DNA from: Dehalococcoidales bacterium | GTDB taxonomy: Bacteria; Chloroflexota; Dehalococcoidia; Dehalococcoidales; UBA3254 | Reading direction: 5' to 3' | Length of the DNA: 7,846 nucleotides | Assembly (NCBI GenBank): GCA_016926695.1 | Contig: JAFGOB010000091.1 | Coordinates: 1 to 7,846 of the forward strand | Shown: positions 1 through 6,848 of the stretch, piece by piece | Numbering within the stretch: position 1 is the first letter of the stretch | How the letters are laid out: the number at the start of each line of letters is the position of its first letter | Position numbers and translations under genes: made by a program | Notes under the pieces: generated by a model | The model's database searches: none | What the model was told of the DNA's origin: nothing | What the model saw: only the letters and a program-made list of their open reading frames with translations

Positions 1-205
1 ACCATCCGATCAAGTCATCTTTTTGAACTGCCTACACGGTCACTAACCCCAAACTGGATACGGTCATAGAGTGCGAGCGTCAACACAAGTTCAGGTTAGA
101 CCGCGTCCCTGCGCATGGATTTCAACTACATACCTGACTTAAGATCTATGATATCCCACATTCCATACAACAGCCGTTTGAAAGCCGGCGGGACAGCCTG
201 GCTTA
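1..205. other. No recognisable gene
   Basis: All six frames in this stretch are broken by stops at short intervals. The longest plus-strand stretch starting with ATG (115-213) would give only 32 residues, has no ribosome binding site and no recognisable motif. No tRNA, terminator or repeat was seen. It probably holds the upstream intergenic region of the small plus-strand genes, and perhaps decayed sequence from a neighbouring gene. Confidence 0.5.
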
Positions 206-227
206 AAGAATAGTAAATTACTATACT
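199..227 (+). promoter_or_regulatory. Palindrome and possible -10 box upstream of the small gene pair
   Basis: Positions 210-224 read ATAGTAAATTACTAT, a perfect inverted repeat of 7 bp around one central base. It overlaps a good -10-like hexamer, TATACT at 222-227. The -35 position at a 17-bp distance (199-204, TGGCTT) is a poor match, which would fit a promoter that needs an activator or uses another sigma factor. A palindrome of this size on top of a -10 box is typical of a repressor operator. The distance to the first start codon (322) is about 95 nt, leaving a leader of roughly 85-90 nt. The promoter assignment is an inference; only the palindrome is certain. Confidence 0.35.
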
Positions 228-303
228 TCAGCCGGGTGCAAATATCCATGAAAGAATATAAGCTATATCTAACGTACCGGCAGCAAGGAAAAACAGAACA
301 AAA

Positions 304-310
304 AAGGAGG
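304..310 (+). promoter_or_regulatory. Ribosome binding site of first small gene
   Basis: AAGGAGG is a near-perfect anti-Shine-Dalgarno match, placed 11 nt before the ATG at 322. It matters because it shows that the short frame interrupted by TGA at 370 is really translated from this start. Confidence 0.75.
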
Positions 311-321
311 AATTCGCTGTT

Positions 322-510
322 ATGGGATGGTGGATAGGAGCTGTGATCTTCTTCATCATACAGTTTGTCTGAATTGTAAGCGTAATGGCGGGCGTGTTTC
401 GCAAAAAGGAAAAGGCCTGGAGTAAAAACTCACTGGTGGGTTATGGATTTCATGGTGTCACCGCAGTCCTGGCTCTATGGATGTTCCTGAATGCTTTAGG
501 TCAGGTGTAA
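322..510 (+). CDS. Putative small two-pass membrane selenoprotein A (in-frame TGA at codon 17)
   Basis: Read with TGA (370-372) as one residue X, this is a 62-residue protein ending at TAA 508-510. It starts at ATG after AAGGAGG. Residues 3-26 form a long hydrophobic segment containing IFFIIQFV-X-IVSVMAGV, followed by a basic loop (RKKEKAW) and a second hydrophobic segment at about 43-59 that begins FHG. After the TGA the frame stays open, hydrophobic and protein-like up to a TAA, as expected for read-through and not for decay. Tryptophan at residues 3, 4, 33 and 53 is TGG, so TGA is not simply the Trp codon. A hairpin with a GG-starting loop lies 17 nt after the TGA, in the range for bacterial SECIS elements. 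The next gene is a paralog with TGA at the aligned residue. I infer selenocysteine at residue 17. The function is not recognised; a redox-active selenol in the membrane is possible. The alternative is a nonsense-mutated pseudogene. A standard gene caller would miss it, since only 16 codons precede the TGA. Confidence 0.6.
380..402 (+). other. SECIS-like hairpin in small gene A
   Basis: Starting 7 nt after the TGA, GCG (380-382) pairs with CGC (400-402). A T-T mismatch follows, then AA/TT (384-385 with 397-398), a T-G wobble (386-396), a bulged G387, G388-T395, C389-G394, and the loop GGGC (390-393). The loop GG lies 17 nt beyond the TGA, within the spacing known for bacterial SECIS elements. 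The stem is modest and has wobbles, so alone it would be weak evidence. The matching element in the next gene makes it more credible. Confidence 0.4.
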
Positions 511-520
511 AGAATAAGCT

Positions 521-525
521 GGAGG
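521..525 (+). promoter_or_regulatory. Ribosome binding site of second small gene
   Basis: GGAGG lies 5 nt before the GTG at 531, within the 20-nt gap after the TAA of the first small gene. It decides the GTG start and supports co-translation of the two genes from one transcript. No start codon just after the in-frame TGA (for example GTG at 597) has a comparable site. Confidence 0.7.
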
Positions 526-530
526 CGCAA

Positions 531-752
531 GTGAAAGTTTTTTTGAATATGCTGGGCGGTATTTTCTTTGTTATCGGTACCGGCTGAATAATCTACGTGT
601 TAGTGGCGGTCGCCAACCACAGCACGGATTATCCCACGTTAACCAGCACCATCCCCGCACTGGTCATCCACGGACTATTAAATCTGGCAGGCATCATCTG
701 TATCGGATTGGGGAGACGTTCCGGCGGGACGATAGCTGTCAGCAGTAAATGA
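531..752 (+). CDS. Putative small two-pass membrane selenoprotein B (in-frame TGA at codon 19)
   Basis: Read with TGA (585-587) as X, this is a 73-residue protein from GTG 531 to the TGA stop at 750-752. Residues 4-28 are hydrophobic and contain IFFVIGTG-X-IIYVLVAV. A polar stretch (about 29-40) follows, then a second hydrophobic segment at 41-61 that contains IHG and one Cys (57), and a short hydrophilic tail. The first segment aligns without gaps to that of the upstream gene with the TGA codons superposed, and the HG of the second segment aligns within one residue. The loop of the following hairpin is GGTC, the tetranucleotide found in the loop of the E. coli fdhF SECIS as I recall it. It starts 20 nt after the TGA. 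The gene lies 20 nt behind the first small gene, so the two very likely form one transcript. I infer selenocysteine at residue 19. The family is not recognised. The alternative is a pseudogene, but two paralogs mutated at the same residue would be a strong coincidence. Confidence 0.6.
597..620 (+). other. SECIS-like hairpin in small gene B
   Basis: GTG (597-599) pairs with CAC (618-620). After a 3-nt bulge (TTA, 600-602), G603-C617, T604-A615 (A616 bulged), G605-C614, G606-C613 and C607-G612 close the loop GGTC (608-611). The bulge below an upper stem capped by GGTC follows the plan of the E. coli fdhF element, where loop G and U and a bulged U contact SelB. The loop GG starts 20 nt after the TGA. 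It shares TGGCGGNCG with the hairpin of the upstream gene. Confidence 0.5.
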
Positions 753-805
753 TGTATAAAGCAGGGTATGAAAAAGGGAAGTTCCGAGGCTGGAAGAGGC
801 ATTAC

Positions 806-878
<73 letters not shown>

Positions 879-896
879 GCGCAGTTACCGTTGATA

Positions 897-926
897 ATTG
901 TATCATTAGAGAGGGCTTTTTTACAA
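897..926 (-). promoter_or_regulatory. Promoter of tRNA-Lys
   Basis: On the minus strand TTGTAA (926-921) and TACAAT (902-897) are separated by 18 bp. They match the sigma-70 consensus hexamers at four and five of six positions. Transcription would begin near 889-890, giving a leader of about 11 nt before the mature tRNA 5' end at 878. Confidence 0.6.
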
Positions 927-952
927 GGCTGAACAAGCCTGATTCACCTAAA

Positions 953-984
953 CAGGCCCTGTTCCCCTGCCGGAACAGGGCCTG
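953..984 (-). terminator. Hairpin at the end of the acyl-CoA operon
   Basis: A perfect 13-bp GC-rich stem (953-965 with 972-984) encloses a 6-nt loop. It begins 26 nt after the stop codon of the P-loop/DRTGG gene. On the minus strand it is followed only by TTTA, so the U-tract is weak. It may act as an incomplete intrinsic terminator, a Rho-assisted end, or a 3'-end stabiliser. No T-run follows on the plus strand either. Confidence 0.6.
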
Positions 985-1010
985 CAATATATCCTGATCG
1001 AGCGCTATTT

Positions 1011-2042
1011 TTACAGGATGGCCTGCAAGTCTACGTTCTGTTCTACCAGTTTATGTATGGTATCGATCCTCTCCGTATCATCCCTGGTCAGCAGCGGCGT
1101 CATGTCGTCGATCTGCTTGGCGGTCATATAGGTATCAAAGGGTACCAGCAGGAGAGGAATATTCAATACGGATGCCTTGGCGATGATATTCTGCGAAGGA
1201 AGAATATTGTTGGTCAGGACTATACCGGCCGTGCTGCTATCCAGCGCCGCCACAATCATATCCGTCCTGTCTCCGCCGGTAATAGCCAGCTTGTTCTCTT
1301 TCTTGAAAAGGGGAAGACGGGCCGCGATATCACCGGACATGGCCCCCACAAAGACATGCTTGACCCTCTGGTTCAAGCCGCCTTCGCCGGCGATTACCCG
1401 GGCCTGAAGTTTTTCCGCGATGTAGCTGACGGATACCTTGGTCAGGCTCTGTTCGCCGGGAACCACGCCGATCACGTTTACCCCCAGCTCCCTGATATCC
1501 CGCAGATGGTTGTTTTTATAGTCCTCCAGGTTACCGACCTTGTTGATTATGACGCTGTACTCTATATCGGTCATATCCACATGTTTTTTTACAAAGGTGA
1601 TATCGTCGATAATCGTACCTTCATCCCCGCTGACCACCAGCACCAGCTTGCCGCCCAGGTAACGCACCAGGGAAAGCGTATCCAGCCTTACCGAGGCGCC
1701 GTACGTTAAATTTTTTCCGCCTTCTATAAAGAGGGGTCCATTGCCAGCCCCTATGCGGTTGGCCATATCAAGCAGTTTGGCGCGGGTACTGGCTTCGTCA
1801 TACATATAACGCAGCTTGGCGTGCTCGAAGCCGATGGTCATATCCTCCGAGCCATTCTCCAGTCCGAAGATATTGGTTATGAGTGCCGCGTCATAGTCCC
1901 ACAATCTCTTTTTGCGGTAAATCAGCCTGTCTCCGAAAGGCTTGATATAACTGAACTTCTTGCCCAGTGACTTTCCCAGACCGACAATAATACTGGTCTT
2001 TCCGGCATCCCCACTGACTGAACCTAAGATGATATTTTTCAT
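1011..2042 (-). CDS. BioD-like P-loop protein with DRTGG domain (COG0857-type, phosphotransacetylase regulatory-half homolog)
   Basis: This 343-residue protein has an N-terminal P-loop GSVSGDAGKT (residues 7-16), with the GSxxxxxGK[ST] spacing of the BioD-like domain found in the N-terminal half of long phosphotransacetylases. KPFGD (34-38) and DYDA (49-52) are further signature positions of the dethiobiotin-synthetase-like fold. The DRTGG domain covers about 210-320 and contains GAMSGD and GDRTD (257-261). The catalytic PTA_PTB domain is absent, so it is not an acetyltransferase itself. In family terms such stand-alone proteins are thought to bind nucleotide and regulate acetate metabolism. 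Here it is the last gene of an operon with an ADP-forming acyl-CoA synthetase, which suggests a partner or sensor role (inference). The start ATG overlaps the preceding stop by one base (TAATG) and has AGGAGG 7 nt upstream, so translation is coupled. Cytosolic; no signal or membrane segment. Confidence 0.85.
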   Translation of the reverse strand: MKNIILGSVSGDAGKTSIIVGLGKSLGKKFSYIKPFGDRLIYRKKRLWDYDAALITNIFGLENGSEDMTIGFEHAKLRYMYDEASTRAKLLDMANRIGAGNGPLFIEGGKNLTYGASVRLDTLSLVRYLGGKLVLVVSGDEGTIIDDITFVKKHVDMTDIEYSVIINKVGNLEDYKNNHLRDIRELGVNVIGVVPGEQSLTKVSVSYIAEKLQARVIAGEGGLNQRVKHVFVGAMSGDIAARLPLFKKENKLAITGGDRTDMIVAALDSSTAGIVLTNNILPSQNIIAKASVLNIPLLLVPFDTYMTAKQIDDMTPLLTRDDTERIDTIHKLVEQNVDLQAIL

Positions 2043-4165
2043 TACTCTGCCTCCTGAGGCTTCGAAAGCAAGATTCTGACATCTACAGCCCTGACACCTT
2101 CACCCTGGCTATATACTACCAGGGGATTGATCTCTATATCCGTGATATCCCGGCATTGCTGTAAAATCGAGCCCACCTTGAATATGGTATCCGCTACCGA
2201 TTCAATATCTTTCCTCTTCTCCCCTCTGACTCCCAGCAGGAGAGGATAAGAGCGTATCTGGCTGATCATTTTCAATATTTCCCTGCGGCCCAGGGGAAAC
2301 GAACGGAAAGATATATCCTGCATGACTTCCACATAAATTCCGCCCAGTCCGAACATGACGATCGGGCCGAAAGCTCGGTCGCGGCGGGCGCCTATAATGG
2401 TCTCCACTTCGGCCTTGACCATTTCATCCACCTCGATCCCCTCGATGAGGGCATCAGGCTGATATTGGCGTGAGTTATGCATTATGGCTTCATAGGCATC
2501 TATGACTTCCTGCCTGTCTTCCAGATCGAGTGCTACCCCGCCGGCGTCACTCTTATGTATTATGTCCTTGGAGACCACCTTCATTACCACCGGATACCCG
2601 ATCTCCTCCGCGAAGTGTATGGCTTCATCCAGGTTGCGGGCGATACGGCTGCGGGGAATGGGGATATCCGCTATCTGCATCAAGGCCTGGGCCTCCGAAG
2701 CGAACAGGAAAGTCCGGCGGTCAGCTCTTACTTTGCGTATTACCTCAGCAATGCGACTACCGTCCAGATCGAGCTGCTGTATCGATTCAGCCTCGCTGCT
2801 GCGTGTCCTGCAATATGAATACATCGCTCCCAGCATCGAGGCAGCTTCATAAACATCCTGGAAGGCCGGAACATCGTTCTTCTGAAACTCCTGGAGGTGC
2901 TGTTCGATCTTGGCGCCGCCGAACATTGAAAAAACAAGGGGCTTCTTTTTCCTGTATTCCGGCATCTGCTTCTGTACGATCAGACTGAAACCGTCAGGAT
3001 CGAATACCGCCGTCTCGCAGGCCAGGCAAATAACGGAATCGATATCCGGACTTTCCAGAGCTGAAGTCAGAGCGCTGTCATAGTAGCTGATAGGGGCCTG
3101 TCCCGAGAGGTCAATAGGGTTCTTGGAAGACCCGAAAGACGGGATCACCTCACTAAATATTTTAGCCAGGTTTTGCAGATCATCATACAAGTTGACATTA
3201 TATTTTTCGCAGGCGTCAGCCGCCAGCACTCCAATACCGCCTCCATTGGTAATAATAACCGTGTTCTCTCCATCCGGCAAGGGGATATTGGCCAGGTAGT
3301 GGCACCAGTTCAGGGCATCGTGAATTGTTTCCGCCCGCAGGACGCCGCACTGCCTGATTATGTCATCGAAGACCCTGTCTTCACCGGCCAGCGAACTGGT
3401 ATGCGAGGCCGCCGCCATGGCGCCTCTCTTGGAGCGCCCTGATTTTATAACCACTACCGGTTTTTTCTTTACCGCGTCTTTTAATATCCCGACCAGTCTC
3501 TCCCCGTCTCCCACACCTTCAATATACATCAAAACTATATGGGTGCTTTCCTGGGCAACCAGATATTCCAGCAGGTCGGACTCGTCGACATCGGACTTAT
3601 TCCCCACGGAAACAATGGCCGAAAGACCGATATTCTGTGTGACGGTCTTTCCCATCATGCCGATGCCGATGGCGCCGCTCTGCGTAATTACCGCTACATT
3701 GCCCGGGCGGACATTCATGGGTCCGAAGGTGGCATTGAGGGCCGATGCCGCCGAGTAAATACCGAAAATATTGGGACCCAGTATCCTCATACCGTGCTCA
3801 CGGGCATACTCCACGATCTTCTTTTCTTCAGCGATATTGCCCACCTCGGCAAAGCCGGAAGCGATAATCACCGCAAACTTGACTCCCTTTCTGGCACAGG
3901 CCTTGATTGATTCAAAAACAATTTTGGCCGGGATAATGATACAGGCCACATCGACGACACCCGGTATCTCATCCACCGCCTTGTAAACCTGGTAGCCCAG
4001 TACCTCTCCACCTTCGGGATTGACGGGATAGACCTGCCCCTGGTAGCCCGATGCGGATATATTCAATACGAATTTGTGACCGATCTTGCTCGGATCACGG
4101 GACGCTCCAACAATGGCAACGCCTCTGGGTTCAAAAAGATACTTGATTTCCGGGTTATTATTCAT
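2042..4165 (-). CDS. Acetate/acyl-CoA ligase (ADP-forming), fused alpha-beta subunits
   Basis: This enzyme converts acyl-CoA + ADP + Pi to acid + CoA + ATP, the energy-conserving step of acetate formation in many anaerobes, and can run in reverse. From the ATG at 4165 it has 707 residues, normal for fused AcdA-AcdB. Residues 8-130 form the CoA-binding Rossmann domain (VAIVGASRDPSKIG at 16-29). Residues 150-450 form the two succinyl-CoA-ligase-like domains, with TQSGA at 161-165 and the phosphohistidine motif SHTSSLAG at 254-261 (His255). From about 480 an ATP-grasp domain follows with HKSDAGGV at 537-544, FGLGG (605-609) and the terminal DIEINPL (676-682). A GTG at 4180 could add five residues, but GAGG 9 nt before ATG 4165 favours the ATG. 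That ATG overlaps the end of the upstream transferase gene, implying translational coupling. Substrate (acetate, or branched or aryl acids) cannot be told from sequence. Confidence 0.92.
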   Translation of the reverse strand: MNNNPEIKYLFEPRGVAIVGASRDPSKIGHKFVLNISASGYQGQVYPVNPEGGEVLGYQVYKAVDEIPGVVDVACIIIPAKIVFESIKACARKGVKFAVIIASGFAEVGNIAEEKKIVEYAREHGMRILGPNIFGIYSAASALNATFGPMNVRPGNVAVITQSGAIGIGMMGKTVTQNIGLSAIVSVGNKSDVDESDLLEYLVAQESTHIVLMYIEGVGDGERLVGILKDAVKKKPVVVIKSGRSKRGAMAAASHTSSLAGEDRVFDDIIRQCGVLRAETIHDALNWCHYLANIPLPDGENTVIITNGGGIGVLAADACEKYNVNLYDDLQNLAKIFSEVIPSFGSSKNPIDLSGQAPISYYDSALTSALESPDIDSVICLACETAVFDPDGFSLIVQKQMPEYRKKKPLVFSMFGGAKIEQHLQEFQKNDVPAFQDVYEAASMLGAMYSYCRTRSSEAESIQQLDLDGSRIAEVIRKVRADRRTFLFASEAQALMQIADIPIPRSRIARNLDEAIHFAEEIGYPVVMKVVSKDIIHKSDAGGVALDLEDRQEVIDAYEAIMHNSRQYQPDALIEGIEVDEMVKAEVETIIGARRDRAFGPIVMFGLGGIYVEVMQDISFRSFPLGRREILKMISQIRSYPLLLGVRGEKRKDIESVADTIFKVGSILQQCRDITDIEINPLVVYSQGEGVRAVDVRILLSKPQEAE

Positions 4166-6068
4166 GACTTGTCGCCTCACTAAAAGCCATCTTCAGTTCG
4201 TACACCTGCTCTTCTGTTCTGCGGTCCATGAAAAAGCCCATCTTCTCAAACAGATGCAGCATGGGACGATTCTCAACCAGCACTTCGGCTGTAAAACCCA
4301 ACAGGCCCTGTTTCTTGGCCAGGTAGGTCAAATAAGAAAGCAACTCGCTGCCTATGCCCCTTTCCTGGTGATCATCCCTGACGACGAAAGCGACCTCGGC
4401 AGTATGAGTGTTGGGATCAATATTATATTGCCCCAGACCTACCACAATCTCCTTTTCATCCTGCTGAAGAGTGGCAACAATAGCCGCTTCCTTGCTATAG
4501 TCAATAATTACAAATTCCTGCAGCCTTTCATGCGGCATATCTTTACGCCTGGAAATAAAGCGGCGGTACATACTATTATCGGAAAGGGCATAAAACAAGT
4601 CCTTGAGCAGCGGCTCATCGCTTATCTTGACCGGCCGCAGAAATATTTCCAGTCCGGTCTTGGTGGTCCTGTAGGTCTCCATCTCTTTGGGATATTCTCC
4701 GGCTTTACCCGGGATGAAAGCCTGGTCTTTATAGATCAAATTCTGCGCCTTGGCCTCCTGGATCAGATCCCGGCGGAACCTGGGATGGGCTATCGAAATC
4801 AGCTCCATGGCCCGCTCGCGGATGTTTTTTCCATGCAGATAGGCGATGCCGTATTCCGTTACCACGTAATGGATATCACCCCGGTTCAGGGTAACTCCCG
4901 AGCCCTCCGTCAGGAACGGTACTATACGCGAGATCGTATCATTATTAGCCGTGGAAGGCAGCACCAGGATCGACCTGCCCCGGCGAGACATTACCGCCCC
5001 GCGCATGAAGCTGGGCTGTCCGCCCATACCGCTGTAAAAAGTCTTGCCCAGCGACTCGGCCGTGGACTGCCCGGTGAGATCAATCTGCAAGCCCGAGTTA
5101 ATGGCTACAAAAGCATCAAACTTGGCGATCGTCAAAGGGTCATTGGTATAATCGATGGACTTGAACTCGATCGAAGGATTGTCGTTTATGTAATCATATG
5201 TTTCCTGCTGGCCAATGCAAAAGGCCGCAACCGTCTTACCGCGGTCGATGTTCTTCCTGGTATTATCTATCACACCCATCTTCATCAGCTCTACGACGCC
5301 GTCCCCGATCATCTCGGTATGGACTCCCAGGTGCTTCTTGCCGGCAAAATTGATCAATATGGTATCAGGCACACTGCCGAAGCCAATCTGTATGGTATCA
5401 CCATCCTGGATAAGACGGGACACGTAGTTGCCGATTTCGTGGGTAACTTCAATATGAGCGTCCCTGAGGAATTTATATTCCAGGATAGGTTCATCATACG
5501 GAACTATATAACCCACTTTACTTACATGGATAAAACCGTCTCCGTGGGTGCGTGGCATACAGGAATTGACCTGGGCTATTACCAGCGAGGCGTTATCAAT
5601 AGCCGCCTTGACGATGTCCACGCTTATACCCAGGCTCAGATAGCCGTGCTCATCCGGCGGAGAGGTCTGTATCAGCGCTACATCAATGGGTATCATGCGG
5701 CGGGAAAGCAAACCGGGGACTTCAGCCAGGAATATGGGGGTATAGTCAGCCAGCCCCCTGTTGACCGCCTCCCGGGTACTCTGGCCGATAAAGAACGAAT
5801 TATGCCGGAAATTGTACTTGAACCGCTCTTCGGTATAGGGGGCCAGTCCCAGGGAGTAGACATGCATTACCTCGGCATCGAAAAAGGCCTTCGGGTAAGA
5901 TTCCACATATTTTATCAGAGCACTGACCAGGTATTGGGGCTCGGCACAGGCTGAAGCAATGAAAATTCTGTCCCCCCGGTGTATATGACTGAATATCTCA
6001 TCTTCGGAGGCGAACTTTTCCGGGTACTGCTGGCGCAGCCCGTCTAACAAATTTGAGTTTTTTTTCAT
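4158..6068 (-). CDS. Acetyl-CoA hydrolase/CoA-transferase fused to C-terminal GNAT acetyltransferase domain
   Basis: This is a 636-residue two-part protein. Residues 1-460 match the acetyl-CoA hydrolase / 4-hydroxybutyrate CoA-transferase family. HTEM at 250-253 carries the likely catalytic Glu252, which forms the glutamyl-CoA thioester, and GMGGQPSFMRGA at 347-358 is the glycine-rich family signature. Residues 474-630 are a GNAT domain with the acetyl-CoA-binding loop HQERGIG (567-573) and the VLVENRPMLHLFEKMGF region (597-613). The first half would move CoA between acyl-CoA and a carboxylate. The second may acetylate a protein lysine or small molecule, as Pat-type enzymes do for acyl-CoA synthetases. 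Such fusions exist in databases as bifunctional hydrolase/GNAT proteins, so the architecture is known; its target here is not. The gene is first in its operon, behind a good promoter. Its Shine-Dalgarno is weak (AAAGAAA region), but no better in-frame start was found. Confidence 0.9.
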   Translation of the reverse strand: MKKNSNLLDGLRQQYPEKFASEDEIFSHIHRGDRIFIASACAEPQYLVSALIKYVESYPKAFFDAEVMHVYSLGLAPYTEERFKYNFRHNSFFIGQSTREAVNRGLADYTPIFLAEVPGLLSRRMIPIDVALIQTSPPDEHGYLSLGISVDIVKAAIDNASLVIAQVNSCMPRTHGDGFIHVSKVGYIVPYDEPILEYKFLRDAHIEVTHEIGNYVSRLIQDGDTIQIGFGSVPDTILINFAGKKHLGVHTEMIGDGVVELMKMGVIDNTRKNIDRGKTVAAFCIGQQETYDYINDNPSIEFKSIDYTNDPLTIAKFDAFVAINSGLQIDLTGQSTAESLGKTFYSGMGGQPSFMRGAVMSRRGRSILVLPSTANNDTISRIVPFLTEGSGVTLNRGDIHYVVTEYGIAYLHGKNIRERAMELISIAHPRFRRDLIQEAKAQNLIYKDQAFIPGKAGEYPKEMETYRTTKTGLEIFLRPVKISDEPLLKDLFYALSDNSMYRRFISRRKDMPHERLQEFVIIDYSKEAAIVATLQQDEKEIVVGLGQYNIDPNTHTAEVAFVVRDDHQERGIGSELLSYLTYLAKKQGLLGFTAEVLVENRPMLHLFEKMGFFMDRRTEEQVYELKMAFSEATSHE

Positions 6069-6107
6069 ACCGATTTCTTTAACTAACCTATCCTCTCTCC
6101 GTCATCC

Positions 6108-6136
6108 ATTGTACATCATGGCTGGGCAAATGTGAA
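6108..6136 (-). promoter_or_regulatory. Sigma-70-like promoter of the acyl-CoA operon
   Basis: On the minus strand TTCACA (6136-6131) and TACAAT (6113-6108) are spaced by exactly 17 bp, each matching five of six consensus bases. The expected start is near 6100, leaving a leader of about 32 nt before the ATG at 6068. This separates the CoA-transferase operon from the dnaX-ybaB-recR group, although no strong terminator was seen between recR and this promoter, so some read-through is likely. Confidence 0.6.
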
Positions 6137-6222
6137 AAAAGACACGCATTGGACGGTTAATTAAGAAAATCACTACGATCTCTGTTTATTACAGCAATGC
6201 GCATTTTTCCGCCAGTGCCGTA

Positions 6223-6834
6223 TCAATATTCCTGACGTCCTTCAAGCGCCCGGCTGAGTGTCATATCATCCGCGTACTCAAGCTCCGTACCGTAAGGCAG
6301 TCCTCTGGCCAGCCGGGTGACCCTTATACCCAGGGGAGCGATAAGACGCTGCAAATACATGGAGGTATGTTCGCCCTCTATGTTGGTATTGGTAGCCAGG
6401 ATTACCTCTGCGATATTACCGCCTTTCAGCCGCTCCATCAGCTCGCTGATCCTCAGATTGTCGGCGCCTATACCGTCTGACGGCGAAATAGCGCCGTGCA
6501 GCACATGATACAGACCGAAATATTTCCTGGTATGTTCGAGGGCAAGTATATCCTGCGGCTGCTCGATAACGCAGATCCTGGTGCGGTCCCGGTAATCATT
6601 ACTGCAAATAGAGCAAACCTCGGTCTCGGATACATTCAGGCATACGGAACACAAACGGGTCTTTTGCTTGACCTGGAGAATAGCTTCAGCCAGTGACTGG
6701 TTCTCGGTTTCGCCTGACCTCAAGAGATAATAGGCAATGCGTTGAGCGCTCTTCGGACCGATGCCAGGTAGTTTATTCAGCTCCTGGACAAGCCTGGCAA
6801 CTGCCCCCGAAGAAGCTTCAGGTACCTGATTCAA
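6223..6834 (-). CDS. Recombination mediator RecR
   Basis: The 203-residue length is typical of RecR, which with RecO/RecF loads RecA at gapped DNA. An N-terminal helix-hairpin-helix is seen at [17 protein letters not shown] (19-35). The C4 zinc motif is Cys62, Cys65, Cys74 and Cys77. The Toprim domain follows, with [14 protein letters not shown] (about 87-100) and [11 protein letters not shown] near residue 148, then the conserved tail [19 protein letters not shown] and [10 protein letters not shown]. The start is TTG at 6834-6832, a rare codon chosen because AAGGAG lies 6 nt before it and the next residues fit the family. It follows ybaB by 14 nt and is presumably co-transcribed with dnaX and ybaB. 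TGA is its stop, which shows that TGA terminates normally in this genome. Confidence 0.97.
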   Translation of the reverse strand: MNQVPEASSGAVARLVQELNKLPGIGPKSAQRIAYYLLRSGETENQSLAEAILQVKQKTRLCSVCLNVSETEVCSICSNDYRDRTRICVIEQPQDILALEHTRKYFGLYHVLHGAISPSDGIGADNLRISELMERLKGGNIAEVILATNTNIEGEHTSMYLQRLIAPLGIRVTRLARGLPYGTELEYADDMTLSRALEGRQEY

Positions 6835-6848
6835 ATTAGTCTCCTTCC

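Noticed and set aside
115..213. 32-residue plus-strand frame
   Set aside because: No ribosome binding site, no recognisable motif, and no second line of support.
385..597. Internal re-initiation after the TGA codons (ATG 385, GTG 597)
   Set aside because: Neither has a ribosome binding site, and both would remove half of the first membrane segment that is conserved between the paralogs.
322..752. TGA read as tryptophan (genetic code 4/25)
   Set aside because: Trp in the first small gene is TGG at four positions, dnaX also uses TGG, and dnaX, ybaB-region and recR frames end properly at TGA or other stops with family-typical C termini. The large genes contain no internal TGA.
926..940. AGGCT/AGCCT hairpin next to a T-run as a terminator
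   Set aside because: The T-run (917-922) is on the wrong side of the stem for plus-strand transcription, and on the minus strand the stem is followed by an A-run, not a T-run.
1053..1709. Plus-strand 218-residue frame opposite the P-loop/DRTGG gene
   Set aside because: No motif or ribosome binding site; shadow of the minus-strand gene.
4086..5954. 622-residue open frame on the plus strand
   Set aside because: It lies antisense to the CoA-transferase-GNAT gene, whose family motifs are clear throughout; the long antisense frame is a by-product of that gene's codon use and shows no domain.
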